A stretch of DNA of 38,146 nt. Source: an uncultured Alphaproteobacteria bacterium. Lineage in GTDB: Bacteria; Pseudomonadota; Alphaproteobacteria; Rhodobacterales; Rhodobacteraceae. Shown in pieces: positions 18,366 to 26,602 of this stretch (its first letter is position 1; each line of letters starts with the position of its first letter). Location: contig CACIIZ010000010.1 of NCBI GenBank assembly GCA_902586855.1, positions 1-38,146 of the forward strand. The letters are read 5' to 3'. A program made the translations under genes and the position numbers. Below the pieces are notes generated by a model. It ran no database searches and was not told the origin of the DNA. It saw only the letters and a list, made by a program, of their open reading frames with translations.

Positions 18366-19655
18366 TTAGAAAATTATACGCAATAAATCATTGTAGGTAG
18401 CAAATAACATTAAACTTAATAATAAGGCTAGTCCAAACATCATGAAAAATTGCATAAATCGCTCTGACGGCACTCTACCACTGAATTTCTCATAAAGCAG
18501 TAGAAGTAAATGACCTCCATCTAGAACCGGCAACGGAAACAGGTTTATCACAGCTATCCCAGTTGATATTAAAGCAACAAGAGAAAAGAATGGAACAAGA
18601 CCGTTCTTTGAAACATCTGTTATAGCGTGAGCAATCCCAACTGGTCCTGTAAGATGTTTGGCACTTATTGATCCTTTAATAATTTCACTTAAGCCCCTAA
18701 TTGACTGATAAATTACTCTCCATGTCGTAAGTAATCCAAGTTCAAACGCAGTAAAAAAATCTGGAGTGTTACGTTCCGGCTCAAATGCAAATCCACCGAT
18801 AATACCAATTCTGAGCGTTTCTACTAAGTTGCCATCTTTATCTTCGATGGGTCGAAGTTCCGGAACTAGTATTTTCTGAATTTCTCGTTGATTCCTTAAA
18901 ATATCCAAAACCAATGGTTTACCAGAGGACTGTACAACATAGTTTTTCAATTCAGAAAATGAGAAAATTTGTTCTTTATTTACTTTTAAGATTAGATCCC
19001 CAACTTTTATTCCAGCACGAGAAGCTGGAGACAACATTTCCACATCCTTAACTATTGGTTGAAAGAGATTTGGCGCGTTAACTTTAAATACTTTTTCATT
19101 TCTCTTTATCAAAAGTTCTACTACTTCAGTTCTATCAGTCCCCTGATATTGCCGCAAAATTTCCGAAAAACTATGCGTTGGAGTTTGGTTGATGGATAAC
19201 ACAGTATCTCCCTCCTTGATATTTAGGTTGTAAAAGGGGATATTTATTTTTCCTATAATTGGCTTATCACTTGTTATTCCATTGAGTAATATCAAGACTG
19301 AGAAAATAAAAACTGAGAAGAGTATATTGGCAAAAGGTCCCGCCAAGACAGTTAGGGATCTAGCCCAAATTGGAGCACCATGAAAGTTCCTTGCAGGTGG
19401 GTTACCATTTATTATTGATTTTCCAATCGAACTAGGATTTGAATCACCCTCAAACCGCACAAATCCACCCAAAGGAAGAAGACAAAACTTCCATACAACA
19501 CCAGACCTATCCTTGAACCAAATAATTCTAGGGCCAAAACCTATGCTAAATTCTTGAACCCCAATGCCACATTTTTTTGCCACGAAGAAATGTCCAAATT
19601 CATGAATAAATATTACTAGGGAAAAAGCACAAACTATAGAAAAAACTGCAATCAA
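18366..19655 (-). CDS. rseP: Site-2 intramembrane metalloprotease RseP
   Basis: RseP cuts membrane-bound regulators and leftover signal peptides within the membrane. 429 residues. The zinc site HEFGH is at 18-22 in the first transmembrane helix and the second zinc ligand region LPVLDGGHL near residue 375 in a late helix. Two PDZ domains lie between (about 130-215 and 215-290). The start is TTG 19655, because no ATG is nearby; GGGAG sits 6 bases before it, and the start is right in front of the first membrane helix. It lies between dxr and bamA in the usual order. Confidence 0.94.
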   Translation of the reverse strand: MIAVFSIVCAFSLVIFIHEFGHFFVAKKCGIGVQEFSIGFGPRIIWFKDRSGVVWKFCLLPLGGFVRFEGDSNPSSIGKSIINGNPPARNFHGAPIWARSLTVLAGPFANILFSVFIFSVLILLNGITSDKPIIGKINIPFYNLNIKEGDTVLSINQTPTHSFSEILRQYQGTDRTEVVELLIKRNEKVFKVNAPNLFQPIVKDVEMLSPASRAGIKVGDLILKVNKEQIFSFSELKNYVVQSSGKPLVLDILRNQREIQKILVPELRPIEDKDGNLVETLRIGIIGGFAFEPERNTPDFFTAFELGLLTTWRVIYQSIRGLSEIIKGSISAKHLTGPVGIAHAITDVSKNGLVPFFSLVALISTGIAVINLFPLPVLDGGHLLLLLYEKFSGRVPSERFMQFFMMFGLALLLSLMLFATYNDLLRIIF

Positions 19656-19697
19656 AAAACTCTCCCAAAAAGTAAAAATTAAACCTAAATACCAATC

Positions 19698-20864
19698 TTA
19701 ATGTAATTTTATTTCTTTAGCTATTTCACGAGCACGATTATTCAACAAAATAATTTCTTCAATATATTCTGGGGTTTTATGCTCTATCTTAATCATCTCT
19801 GGAAACATAAGAACTTCTTCGACCAAGCGACTCATATCAAGGAAACCAATCTCTCCTGAAATGAATCGATCTAAAGCTATTTCCTTAGCTGCATTAAAAA
19901 CCACTCCTAGACCACCATTACTCTTTAGTACTGACCTTACCAATCTCAACGCAGGAAACTTACGAAAGTCTGGAGCCTCAAAAGTTAGTTTGCCTAGCGC
20001 AGCAAAGTCAATTTCTTCTCCAAGTGACGGCTTCCTCAAAGGATAATTAAGGGTATAAGCAATGGCGCATCTCATGTCATTGGGACCAAGTTGAGCCAAA
20101 ATAGAATTGTCATGAAAAGAAACCATTGAATGAATAATAGACTGAGGATGCACAACAACATCTAACTGATCACTGGCCAAATTGAAAAAATATTTTGCTT
20201 CAATGAGTTCCAAGGCTTTATTAAACATAGTTGCACTGTCAATCGTAATCCTATGACCCATTTTCCATGTTGGATGAGCAAGTGCTTGATCTACAGTAGC
20301 ACTTTCCATTTTTGCCAGGGAAGATTTTCTAAATGGTCCACCGCTCGCAGTTAAGATGACTTTTTTTATTGCATTGATATCTTCATTTTTCAAACATTGA
20401 AATATAGCGTTGTGTTCACTATCCACTGGTAACAGTATCGTTGAAAATCTTTCAGCAGTTTCCATTAAAATTTTTCCTGCACACACTAATGTTTCCTTAT
20501 TGGCTATAGCTACTATTTTACTGTACTTAACCGCCTCTAAAGTCGGTGAAACTCCATTAAAGCCCACAATTGCAGACATTACCCAATCAGCTTCCATTCT
20601 AGCTGTTTCCAAAATGGCTTTTTCTCCTGAGCAAATTTCTATATTGTATGGCGCAAGCCTTTCCTTCAGTTCTTGAAAATTTGCGTGATTAGCCGTTACA
20701 ACTCTTTCTGGGGAAAACTCTATAGCATCCTTAATCAGTTGCTCAATATTATTGTTACCCGTTAGTGCCAAAACTCGAAAATCATGATTGGGCCTTTGGT
20801 TCCTTATAACGTCCAAAGTATTTTGACCAATAGATCCTGTTGCTCCAAAAATAATTATATTCAT
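19698..20864 (-). CDS. dxr: 1-deoxy-D-xylulose 5-phosphate reductoisomerase
   Basis: Dxr converts DXP to MEP, the committed step of the non-mevalonate isoprenoid pathway, using NADPH and a divalent metal. 388 residues. The nucleotide-binding motif GATGSIGQ is at 7-14. Substrate and metal motifs include ASGGPFR, HPTWKMGHRITIDSATMFNK, EAKYFF and HPQSIIHSMV. Order cdsA-dxr-rseP is standard. It provides the precursors for undecaprenyl phosphate, although the uppS gene is not next to it. Confidence 0.97.
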   Translation of the reverse strand: MNIIIFGATGSIGQNTLDVIRNQRPNHDFRVLALTGNNNIEQLIKDAIEFSPERVVTANHANFQELKERLAPYNIEICSGEKAILETARMEADWVMSAIVGFNGVSPTLEAVKYSKIVAIANKETLVCAGKILMETAERFSTILLPVDSEHNAIFQCLKNEDINAIKKVILTASGGPFRKSSLAKMESATVDQALAHPTWKMGHRITIDSATMFNKALELIEAKYFFNLASDQLDVVVHPQSIIHSMVSFHDNSILAQLGPNDMRCAIAYTLNYPLRKPSLGEEIDFAALGKLTFEAPDFRKFPALRLVRSVLKSNGGLGVVFNAAKEIALDRFISGEIGFLDMSRLVEEVLMFPEMIKIEHKTPEYIEEIILLNNRAREIAKEIKLH

Positions 20865-20885
20865 AAACCTTACTTACTATTAAAC

Positions 20886-21665
20886 TTAAATCCCAAAGCC
20901 AAGATTTATAATTACACTATATCCAAAAGTAACTCCAACGATTGAATCAATCCTGTCAAACAGGCCTCCATGACCAGGAATAATTACTCCACTTTCCTTT
21001 AATGACAACTTTCTTTTGGCAAAACTTTCAATAAAATCACCAAACTGAGCACACACACATAATAATATAACTAATACAATCTCTAGAATCAAATTCTCTG
21101 CAAAACCTTCGAAGAATAAAAACCAAAAAATGATGCCAAAAATAATAGAACCGAAGGAACCCTCCCAGGTCTTATTGGGTGAAATCTTGGGTGTTAACTT
21201 TCTTTTTCCTACAAGTTTACCAACAATATAACCTCCACTGTCCGATGCGATTGCGATACCTAGAAGAAAAATCGGTTGTTGAATATTTAACTCATCACTT
21301 ATTTCACAAATCACCGTTAAAAATAGATATAGAGCAATAAAGATGTAAAGTAATGCAAGCAATCTAAACCATCTGAATTTCGCGGGATGAAAGCTAGTGC
21401 CAATAATTATTAACAAAAATACTAGTGTCACTAAATTGCTGTTAACAAAAAATGGAACCAACATACCGAATATTGGGAGCATAAGCTGCAATTGATTTTT
21501 CTTGCTCGCCCCCAAAGCCTGCATTATCTCCCAAAATAGTATAGAAATGACTAGACCACACAAAGCTTGTACTGCTGTAGAGCCCAGAAAGAAAGACAAT
21601 GCTACAATCAACAATAAAATAACAGCGGATATCAATCTCAAAAATAAGTTTGACAAGGCTGTCAT
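20886..21665 (-). CDS. cdsA: Phosphatidate cytidylyltransferase
   Basis: CdsA makes CDP-diacylglycerol, the branch point of phospholipid synthesis, from phosphatidate and CTP in the inner membrane. 259 residues with about six to eight hydrophobic helices. The C-terminal signature is intact: SPNKTWEGSFGS, then FGDFIESFAKRKLSLKESG and IIPGHGGLFDRIDS. Its ATG overlaps the frr stop by 4 bases (ATGA), so nothing lies between frr and cdsA, although uppS normally does. Confidence 0.95.
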   Translation of the reverse strand: MTALSNLFLRLISAVILLLIVALSFFLGSTAVQALCGLVISILFWEIMQALGASKKNQLQLMLPIFGMLVPFFVNSNLVTLVFLLIIIGTSFHPAKFRWFRLLALLYIFIALYLFLTVICEISDELNIQQPIFLLGIAIASDSGGYIVGKLVGKRKLTPKISPNKTWEGSFGSIIFGIIFWFLFFEGFAENLILEIVLVILLCVCAQFGDFIESFAKRKLSLKESGVIIPGHGGLFDRIDSIVGVTFGYSVIINLGFGI

Positions 21666-22222
21666 ACTTTCAATATATCTTCCTGTTTTATTCTTAAGAA
21701 CTCATCGATTTTTGTTATAAATTGCCCTGTAAGTTCTTGCACTTCATCAGCCCAGAATTTTTCATCATCCTGGGACATACCTTCCTGCTTAAGCTTCTTA
21801 ATCTTATCCATACCATCCTTTCGAACATTTCTCACTGCTATCCTTCCATGCTCTGCGAATTGAGCTGCCAACTTGGATAACTCTTTCCTTCTCTCTTCAT
21901 TCAATTCTGGTATTGGTAATCTTATAAGCGTTCCCTCAGTTACAGGGTTTATCCCAAGGCCTGAACCCATTATAGCCCTTTCTACAGCATCAACATTGTT
22001 TTTGTCCCAAACGTTAATAGTGATTAGCCTCGGTTCAGGTACATTGATAGTTGCAAACTGATTAATTGGCATTCTTGATCCATAAATGTCTAAATCTATA
22101 TTGTCTAAAATTGAGGCTGAAGCCCTACCTGTACGGAGAGATTGAAAATCACCTCGTACAGACTCTAGAGCACCATTCATTCTTTTTCTTATATTCTCTA
22201 TATCAAAATCAAAACTACTCAT
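21662..22222 (-). CDS. frr: Ribosome recycling factor
   Basis: RRF splits post-termination ribosomes together with EF-G. 186 residues from ATG 22222; a TTG two codons earlier is also possible. Family motifs are GRASASILDNI, GSRMPINQFATI, PEPRLITI, ERAIMGSGLGINP and a C-terminal helix region with RKDGMDKIKKL. Directly after pyrH as usual (about 10 bases) and overlapping cdsA. Confidence 0.96.
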   Translation of the reverse strand: MSSFDFDIENIRKRMNGALESVRGDFQSLRTGRASASILDNIDLDIYGSRMPINQFATINVPEPRLITINVWDKNNVDAVERAIMGSGLGINPVTEGTLIRLPIPELNEERRKELSKLAAQFAEHGRIAVRNVRKDGMDKIKKLKQEGMSQDDEKFWADEVQELTGQFITKIDEFLRIKQEDILKV

Positions 22223-22232
22223 TTTCAAATCA

Positions 22233-22964
22233 TTAATTAATAGATGGTTCGACTATAGTAAATTTACCTTTGCCTTGAATTACTTCTTTCATACCTCCAG
22301 CCTTCTTAAGAGAAAATACTACAATGGGTATTTGATTATCTCTTGCTAAGGCAATCGCTGAAGCGTCCATTACTTTTAAATTCTTTTGTAACACCGTGTC
22401 ATAAGAGACCGAGTCGTATCTCATAGCGTCCCCAAATGATTTTGGATCTTTATCATAAATACCATCTACCTGCGTTCCTTTAAAAATAGCTTGGCACTCC
22501 ATTTCTGTAGCCCTTAAGGTTGCAGCTGTATCAGTAGTGAAATAGGGATTACCAGTCCCAGCAGCGAAGATACAGACCCTTTTTTTCTCAAGATGTCTGA
22601 CAGCCCTCCTTCTTATATAAGGTTCACAAATTTGATCAACAGAAATTGCCGACATAACTCTGGTATAAATCCCATGCCGTTCAAGAGAGGACTGCATAGC
22701 AACTGCATTCATGATGGTAGCAAGCATACCCATATAATCAGCGGTAGTCCTTTCCATACCTTTAGCACTACCTTGTAGCCCCCTAAAGATATTACCTCCA
22801 CCAATAACCAAGCAAATCTCTACACCCAACTGATGAACTGCGATTATCTCTTGGGCAACTCGCTCCACTGTTGGGGGATCCAAACCAAATTGGGAACTGC
22901 CCATTAATGCCTCTCCAGAAATCTTAATAAGAACCCTTGAATATTTATCCTCTATAGCGATGAT
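22233..22964 (-). CDS. pyrH: UMP kinase (start codon apparently AUC)
   Basis: PyrH phosphorylates UMP to UDP and in many bacteria is allosterically controlled by GTP and UTP. The body is clear: [57 protein letters not shown] and the C-terminal GKGKFTIV. The first ATG (22904) lies inside the conserved N-terminal motif [10 protein letters not shown], so translation must start earlier. The frame upstream reads [19 protein letters not shown] back to an in-frame stop at 22968-22970 and contains no ATG, GTG or TTG. A strong AGGAG (22971-22975) sits 6 bases before ATC 22964 and 9 before ATC 22961. Starting there gives 243 or 242 residues, the normal length. An AUC start is inferred; a sequencing error is the main alternative. 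Confidence 0.93.
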   Translation of the reverse strand: MIAIEDKYSRVLIKISGEALMGSSQFGLDPPTVERVAQEIIAVHQLGVEICLVIGGGNIFRGLQGSAKGMERTTADYMGMLATIMNAVAMQSSLERHGIYTRVMSAISVDQICEPYIRRRAVRHLEKKRVCIFAAGTGNPYFTTDTAATLRATEMECQAIFKGTQVDGIYDKDPKSFGDAMRYDSVSYDTVLQKNLKVMDASAIALARDNQIPIVVFSLKKAGGMKEVIQGKGKFTIVEPSIN

Positions 22965-23022
22965 TTTCTACTCCTAAAGGTTAAATCTTGATGGATTGAC
23001 ATCATATTGTATTATAAGACAT

Positions 23023-23898
23023 CTAACTGAAAGCGGTCTTCTTAACTTCGTCCACAAAATCATCCATGGGCTTCTCAATTCCCTCACCAACTTCAAACCT
23101 AACATAATCCAATATCTTAATACCATTCTTTTTTATTACATCTGCAACCTTCTCTTCAGGGTTTACGACGAAATTCTGATTAAGTAATGTCACTTCATTA
23201 ATATATTTCTTTAGTTTTCCTTTAACCATGTTTTCGACGATCTCAGGCATTTTGCCACTTTCCTTAGCCTGCTCTCGATAAACCTTTTCTTCCCTCTTTA
23301 ATAGATCAGGAGGCAACTGATGCTCATCTAATGCTAAAGGATTGCAAGCAGTAATGTGCATGGCAATTTGCTTTCCCAACTCTTCATTTTTTACTGACAA
23401 CCCAACCAAAACCCCGATTTTACCTAAATTCTCCGACACACCGTTATGGACATAAGAACTAACATTCTCGTATTCAAATTTACGATAACGTCTTAAACTA
23501 ATCTTTTCGCCTATGGAGGAGACTTTCTCGATCAAAATTTCTTCAACTTTTTTTCCATCAACTTCATTAATCAATACCTCGTCCAAGCTTTCACTTTGCT
23601 TACTGACTTCTAAAATTGTCCGAACCATATCTTGAAATTCACTATTCTTAGCAACAAAATCAGTTTCACAATTAGCCTCAATAATCGTGGCAGTGCGATT
23701 AGAGATGCTAATACCAATGAGACCTTCTGCTGCTATTCGACCAGCTTTCTTTTGAGCTTTGGCAAGCCCTTTTTGTTTAAGCCAATCCGCAGCTGCATCA
23801 GAATCACCCCTAGCTTCAACCAAAGCTTTTTTTGCGTCCATCATTCCTGCGCCTGTTAAATCTCTTAGGTCTTTGACCATTTTCGCGGTAATTGTCAT
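23023..23898 (-). CDS. tsf: Elongation factor Ts
   Basis: EF-Ts recycles EF-Tu by exchanging GDP. 291 residues from ATG 23898, which gives the usual N-terminus ending in LRDLTGAGMMDAKKAL; a TTG seven codons earlier is in frame. Motifs seen: UBA-like N-terminal domain (1-55), the core EANCETDFVAKN, and the dimerisation region with MHITACNPLAL. Second gene of the rpsB-tsf operon. Confidence 0.96.
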   Translation of the reverse strand: MTITAKMVKDLRDLTGAGMMDAKKALVEARGDSDAAADWLKQKGLAKAQKKAGRIAAEGLIGISISNRTATIIEANCETDFVAKNSEFQDMVRTILEVSKQSESLDEVLINEVDGKKVEEILIEKVSSIGEKISLRRYRKFEYENVSSYVHNGVSENLGKIGVLVGLSVKNEELGKQIAMHITACNPLALDEHQLPPDLLKREEKVYREQAKESGKMPEIVENMVKGKLKKYINEVTLLNQNFVVNPEEKVADVIKKNGIKILDYVRFEVGEGIEKPMDDFVDEVKKTAFS

Positions 23899-24029
23899 AT
23901 CCTCATTAATTCCTTTCAATTAAATATCATGAATTAGCTTTTTTTATTGTGGACACCATATATTCTCTGGGTTTCTAATTGTACTAGCTTACTCATCTCT
24001 CTGGACGCTCTCCCTTTAAAATTTGAGGT

Positions 24030-25346
24030 CTACCCGTTTTTCACCTCAGTTGTTTTCTTCATAGATTTAGCCTTAGCATTCTTTTTGGCTGACACAACCT
24101 CTTTGTCAGCAGTTACTTTCTCTTTGACATTTTTTTCCTTTAAAGAATTAACATTAGACTTGGCTCCTTTACTTGGCTTTGCAGTTTTAGAGTTTGGGTC
24201 CTCAGTATCAACTACCTTAGGCTTTTGATCTTTCAATTTTGCAACCATTTCAGTCACAGGTTCAGACTCGGTTATCTCTTTGGTTGACGGCTGAGGCACA
24301 GTGGCATCTTTGATATCAGGTTCAGGCTTGGCTATCTCTTTAGTTGACGGCTCAGGCTTGGCTATCTCTTTGGTTGGCGGCTCAGGCTTTGTTGCGCCTT
24401 CGGCAGAAATCTTAGGCTGATCAATGTTTTCTCCAGAATCTTTTTCTTCTACGGCCCTTAATTCTTGCCGATCAGAATCATTTTCACTGACATCTACCAA
24501 AGGAGTTGAACTATCAGAATTGACTCCAGTTTCATTTTCAGCTGGTTTGGACAACTCATATTTTTGCTCTTCTTCTCTCTCGCCCTGTAGCTGTGTTGAA
24601 ACAACTTTTTCTTGGGATACATCTACAGAATCCCCAATGTCTACCCCTGCAGCCGCCAACTGATTTGTCATTCCTTCCAGTGCAGCCTTTGCAACAAGAT
24701 CGCAATATAAGCTTATGGATCTTGCAGCATCATCATTACCTGGAACAGGATAATCAATGTTTGTAGGGTCCGAGTTAGTATCCAAAATTGCAATAACTGG
24801 AATACTCAAATTTTTTGCCTCCTGGATTGCGAGTGATTCTCTATTAGAATCAATAACGAAAAGCAAATCAGGTAACCCACCCATTTCTCTAATCCCTCCC
24901 AATGAGGCATTAAGTTTGGTTTGCTCCCTCTCAAGATTAAGTCTCTCTTTCTTTGTCAGTCCAGTAGCTCCATCGGATAACTGTTCATCTAATTTCTTCA
25001 GCCTCGAGATAGAATTTGATACCGTCTTCCAGTTAGTTAAAGTACCGCCCAACCACCTGTGGTTCATATAATACTGAGCACTACGCTCAGCAGCCTCAGA
25101 AATAGGCTTTTGGGCTTGCCTTTTAGTGCCAACAAAAAGTATAGATCCACCTTTAGATACTGTATCATGGACAAAACTTAAAGCAGCGTCGAGAAGAGAG
25201 AAAGTTTGAGTTAAATCAATAATATGGATTCCATTTCGCACCCCATATATATATTCTTCCATCAAAGGATTCCAGCGATGAGTCTGATGACCAAAATGAA
25301 CTCCAGACTCTAATAATTGTTTTAATGAATACTCAGGTAAAGCCAT
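24030..25346 (-). CDS. rpsB: 30S ribosomal protein S2 with a long low-complexity C-terminal tail
   Basis: S2 binds late at the back of the 30S head-body junction and is needed for S1 binding. From ATG 25346 the protein has 438 residues. AAAGGA lies 7 bases upstream. The S2 core is complete in residues 1-230 ([62 protein letters not shown]). The remaining ~208 residues have no globular signature: an acidic Glu/Asp/Ser part, then five decapeptide units of the type [10 protein letters not shown] (320-369), then a lysine/alanine-rich basic end. Shorter Lys/Ala-rich S2 tails are known in Alphaproteobacteria; this one is unusually long and repetitive. A structured leader lies just upstream. Confidence 0.96.
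   Translation of the reverse strand: MALPEYSLKQLLESGVHFGHQTHRWNPLMEEYIYGVRNGIHIIDLTQTFSLLDAALSFVHDTVSKGGSILFVGTKRQAQKPISEAAERSAQYYMNHRWLGGTLTNWKTVSNSISRLKKLDEQLSDGATGLTKKERLNLEREQTKLNASLGGIREMGGLPDLLFVIDSNRESLAIQEAKNLSIPVIAILDTNSDPTNIDYPVPGNDDAARSISLYCDLVAKAALEGMTNQLAAAGVDIGDSVDVSQEKVVSTQLQGEREEEQKYELSKPAENETGVNSDSSTPLVDVSENDSDRQELRAVEEKDSGENIDQPKISAEGATKPEPPTKEIAKPEPSTKEIAKPEPDIKDATVPQPSTKEITESEPVTEMVAKLKDQKPKVVDTEDPNSKTAKPSKGAKSNVNSLKEKNVKEKVTADKEVVSAKKNAKAKSMKKTTEVKNG
24240..24389 (-). repeat. Five tandem 30-base units inside rpsB
   Basis: Five adjacent 30-base units in the tail of rpsB encode decapeptides of the pattern Lys-Pro-Glu-Pro-x-x-Lys-Glu-x-Ala. Units at 24360-24389, 24330-24359 and 24300-24329 share the most DNA identity; the last two (24270-24299, 24240-24269) are more diverged. 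The unit is a multiple of three, so gains and losses keep the frame. Confidence 0.85.
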
Positions 25347-25353
25347 GATTATT

Positions 25354-25426
25354 TCCTTTCCGGTTTGTACCTCGATGAGACAACGTCTTATAACCGGGAG
25401 ACACAAATTATGCCTCAAGTCTCATC
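25354..25426 (-). promoter_or_regulatory. Candidate structured leader of rpsB (H-type pseudoknot over the RBS)
   Basis: In the mRNA sense (minus strand), GATGAGAC (25426-25419) pairs perfectly with GTCTCATC (25381-25374), closing a 37-nt loop. Inside that loop CCGGTT (25397-25392) is fully complementary to AACCGG (25365-25360), which directly abuts the Shine-Dalgarno AAAGGA (25359-25354). This is the layout of an H-type pseudoknot that could hide the ribosome binding site. GTCTC within the loop (CTCCC region) offers a competing partner for GAGAC. Autogenous control of rpsB-tsf by S2 through its leader is established in Gammaproteobacteria; application here is inference. A weak TTGAAA (25470-25465) lies upstream as a possible -35. 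Confidence 0.5.
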
Positions 25427-25538
25427 TGTGAATTTTCCGACCACTTAGCCTATTTGAGCTGAACTTTCAAGCATCATTTTTTTATTACACAAATTGCTTT
25501 AAGTACTACTAAAAAATGATCTATAGTTATTTGATATC

Positions 25539-25566
25539 TTGTCCTGATCCTTCCAGGCACTATAAT
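25539..25566 (+). promoter_or_regulatory. Promoter for the DUF502 gene
   Basis: TTGTCC (25539-25544), 16-base spacer, TATAAT (25561-25566). The -10 is a perfect consensus. The expected transcription start near 25573 leaves almost no leader for a start at TTG 25577 but a normal one for TTG 25601, so it helps choose the gene start. Confidence 0.55.
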
Positions 25567-25600
25567 AAAATTTAACTTGACTAAAGGAACTAAATTAGTT

Positions 25601-26242
25601 TTGAAAAAACCCCCCTCAAATATTTTTCAAAGAATAAGGTCAAATTTTTTAACTGGTCTTGTTTTAATCACTCCAATTGTTTTAACCCTATACTTATTGT
25701 GGGGAGCAGTGAATTTTATTGACGAAAAAGTAATACCCTGGTTGCCACTAAAATATAATCCATCAACTTATATTGGTAAAGATCTTCCAGGATTAGGAGT
25801 TTTGATTTTTTTAATTTTTACAACTCTTGTGGGTATGGTTACAAAGGGTTTCTTTGGTCGTCAATTAATTAGGTTCTGGGAAAGTTTAGTTGATCGCACC
25901 CCTGTGTTTAGGTCGATTTATAATGCGGTTAAACAAATAGCCGAAACTGTTTTCACAAAGTCAGATAAGACTTTTCAAAGTGCATGTCTAGTCGAATATC
26001 CTCGAAGAGGTATTTGGGTCATTGCATTTGTTTCAACGGAGTCTAAGGGAGAAATCAAATCTTCAATAAGGAGGAAAGACCTTTTAACAGTCTTTGTCCC
26101 AACCACACCCAATCCAACCTCTGGATTCCTGCTTTTCGTGCCGAAAAGCGACGTGATCATGCTTAAGATGTCCGTAGAAAATGCAGCAAAGCTGGTGATA
26201 TCAGCTGGTTTAGTCGTACCAGATCATCCCACAAAGAAATAG
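25601..26242 (+). CDS. DUF502 family inner membrane protein
   Basis: A conserved membrane protein of unknown function in the DUF502 family, which is widespread in Proteobacteria. 213 residues. Two transmembrane segments: FLTGLVLITPIVLTLYLLW (about 15-35) and LGVLIFLIFTTLVGMVT (about 67-83). These are followed by the family's cytoplasmic part with LVDRTPVFRSIYNAVKQ and the stretch PTTPNPTSGFLLFVP. The frame extends to TTG 25577, but TTG 25601 fits the promoter and the usual family start; AAGGAA precedes it. It stands alone between divergent rpsB and convergent mfd. No function should be inferred from position. Confidence 0.85.
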   Translation: MKKPPSNIFQRIRSNFLTGLVLITPIVLTLYLLWGAVNFIDEKVIPWLPLKYNPSTYIGKDLPGLGVLIFLIFTTLVGMVTKGFFGRQLIRFWESLVDRTPVFRSIYNAVKQIAETVFTKSDKTFQSACLVEYPRRGIWVIAFVSTESKGEIKSSIRRKDLLTVFVPTTPNPTSGFLLFVPKSDVIMLKMSVENAAKLVISAGLVVPDHPTKK

Positions 26243-26494
26243 TTTAGATCTTGCACCTTTGCAGGTTACTGGAATTTCTATTATAAAGTATTACAATCGA
26301 ATCAAAGCTGATATTTGACTAGTTTGAAAACTTCCTGATTGGAATCGATACATAAATCCCAACATTATCTTAATCACGGTCAAAAATATTTAAAAAAAAA
26401 CAATTCAATAAAATGTGTCTCGTCCCTATCTCTTTAGCACATATTGTGTTAAAAGATCCGATAAAGATAAACAGGGCAAGATCAAAATTTTTCT
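26243..26494. other. Intergenic stretch, nothing coding seen
   Basis: About 250 AT-rich bases after the DUF502 gene with no convincing ORF on either strand, no tRNA-like fold by eye and no repeat. Together with the candidate small RNA and its promoter (26495-26602) it makes up the longest gene-free stretch in the window (26243-26573). Confidence 0.6.
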
Positions 26495-26523
26495 TTGCTT
26501 GTCAATAGTTTTTAGGTTATAGT
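26495..26523 (+). promoter_or_regulatory. Candidate promoter of a small RNA
   Basis: TTGCTT (26495-26500), an exact 17-base spacer, and TATAGT (26518-26523). No ORF follows; a hairpin and a strong terminator do, so a short non-coding transcript starting near 26530 is suggested. Confidence 0.45.
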
Positions 26524-26529
26524 TGGCTC

Positions 26530-26602
26530 ACTGCTCGATAGGTTTCTTGCCTGTATGAAACCTGCCTCAATAACTAACGCCCTCCCAGGAGGGCGTTTTT
26601 TT
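26530..26602 (+). ncRNA. Candidate small RNA, about 70 nt, two hairpins
   Basis: Between the promoter at 26495-26523 and the terminator at 26577-26602 lies a first hairpin, AGGTTTC (26540-26546) with GAAACCT (26557-26563) around a 10-base loop, then an unpaired linker of about 13 bases. The second hairpin is the terminator itself. It does not look like 6S, 4.5S, tmRNA or RNase P RNA, all of which are longer. It ends inside the 3' codons of mfd on the other strand. The alternative is that only the terminator is real and it ends read-through from the DUF502 gene. Confidence 0.4.

Noticed and set aside
24240-24389. Tandem 30-base units as a CRISPR array
   Set aside because: Units are directly adjacent without spacers and lie in frame inside rpsB; they are protein repeats.
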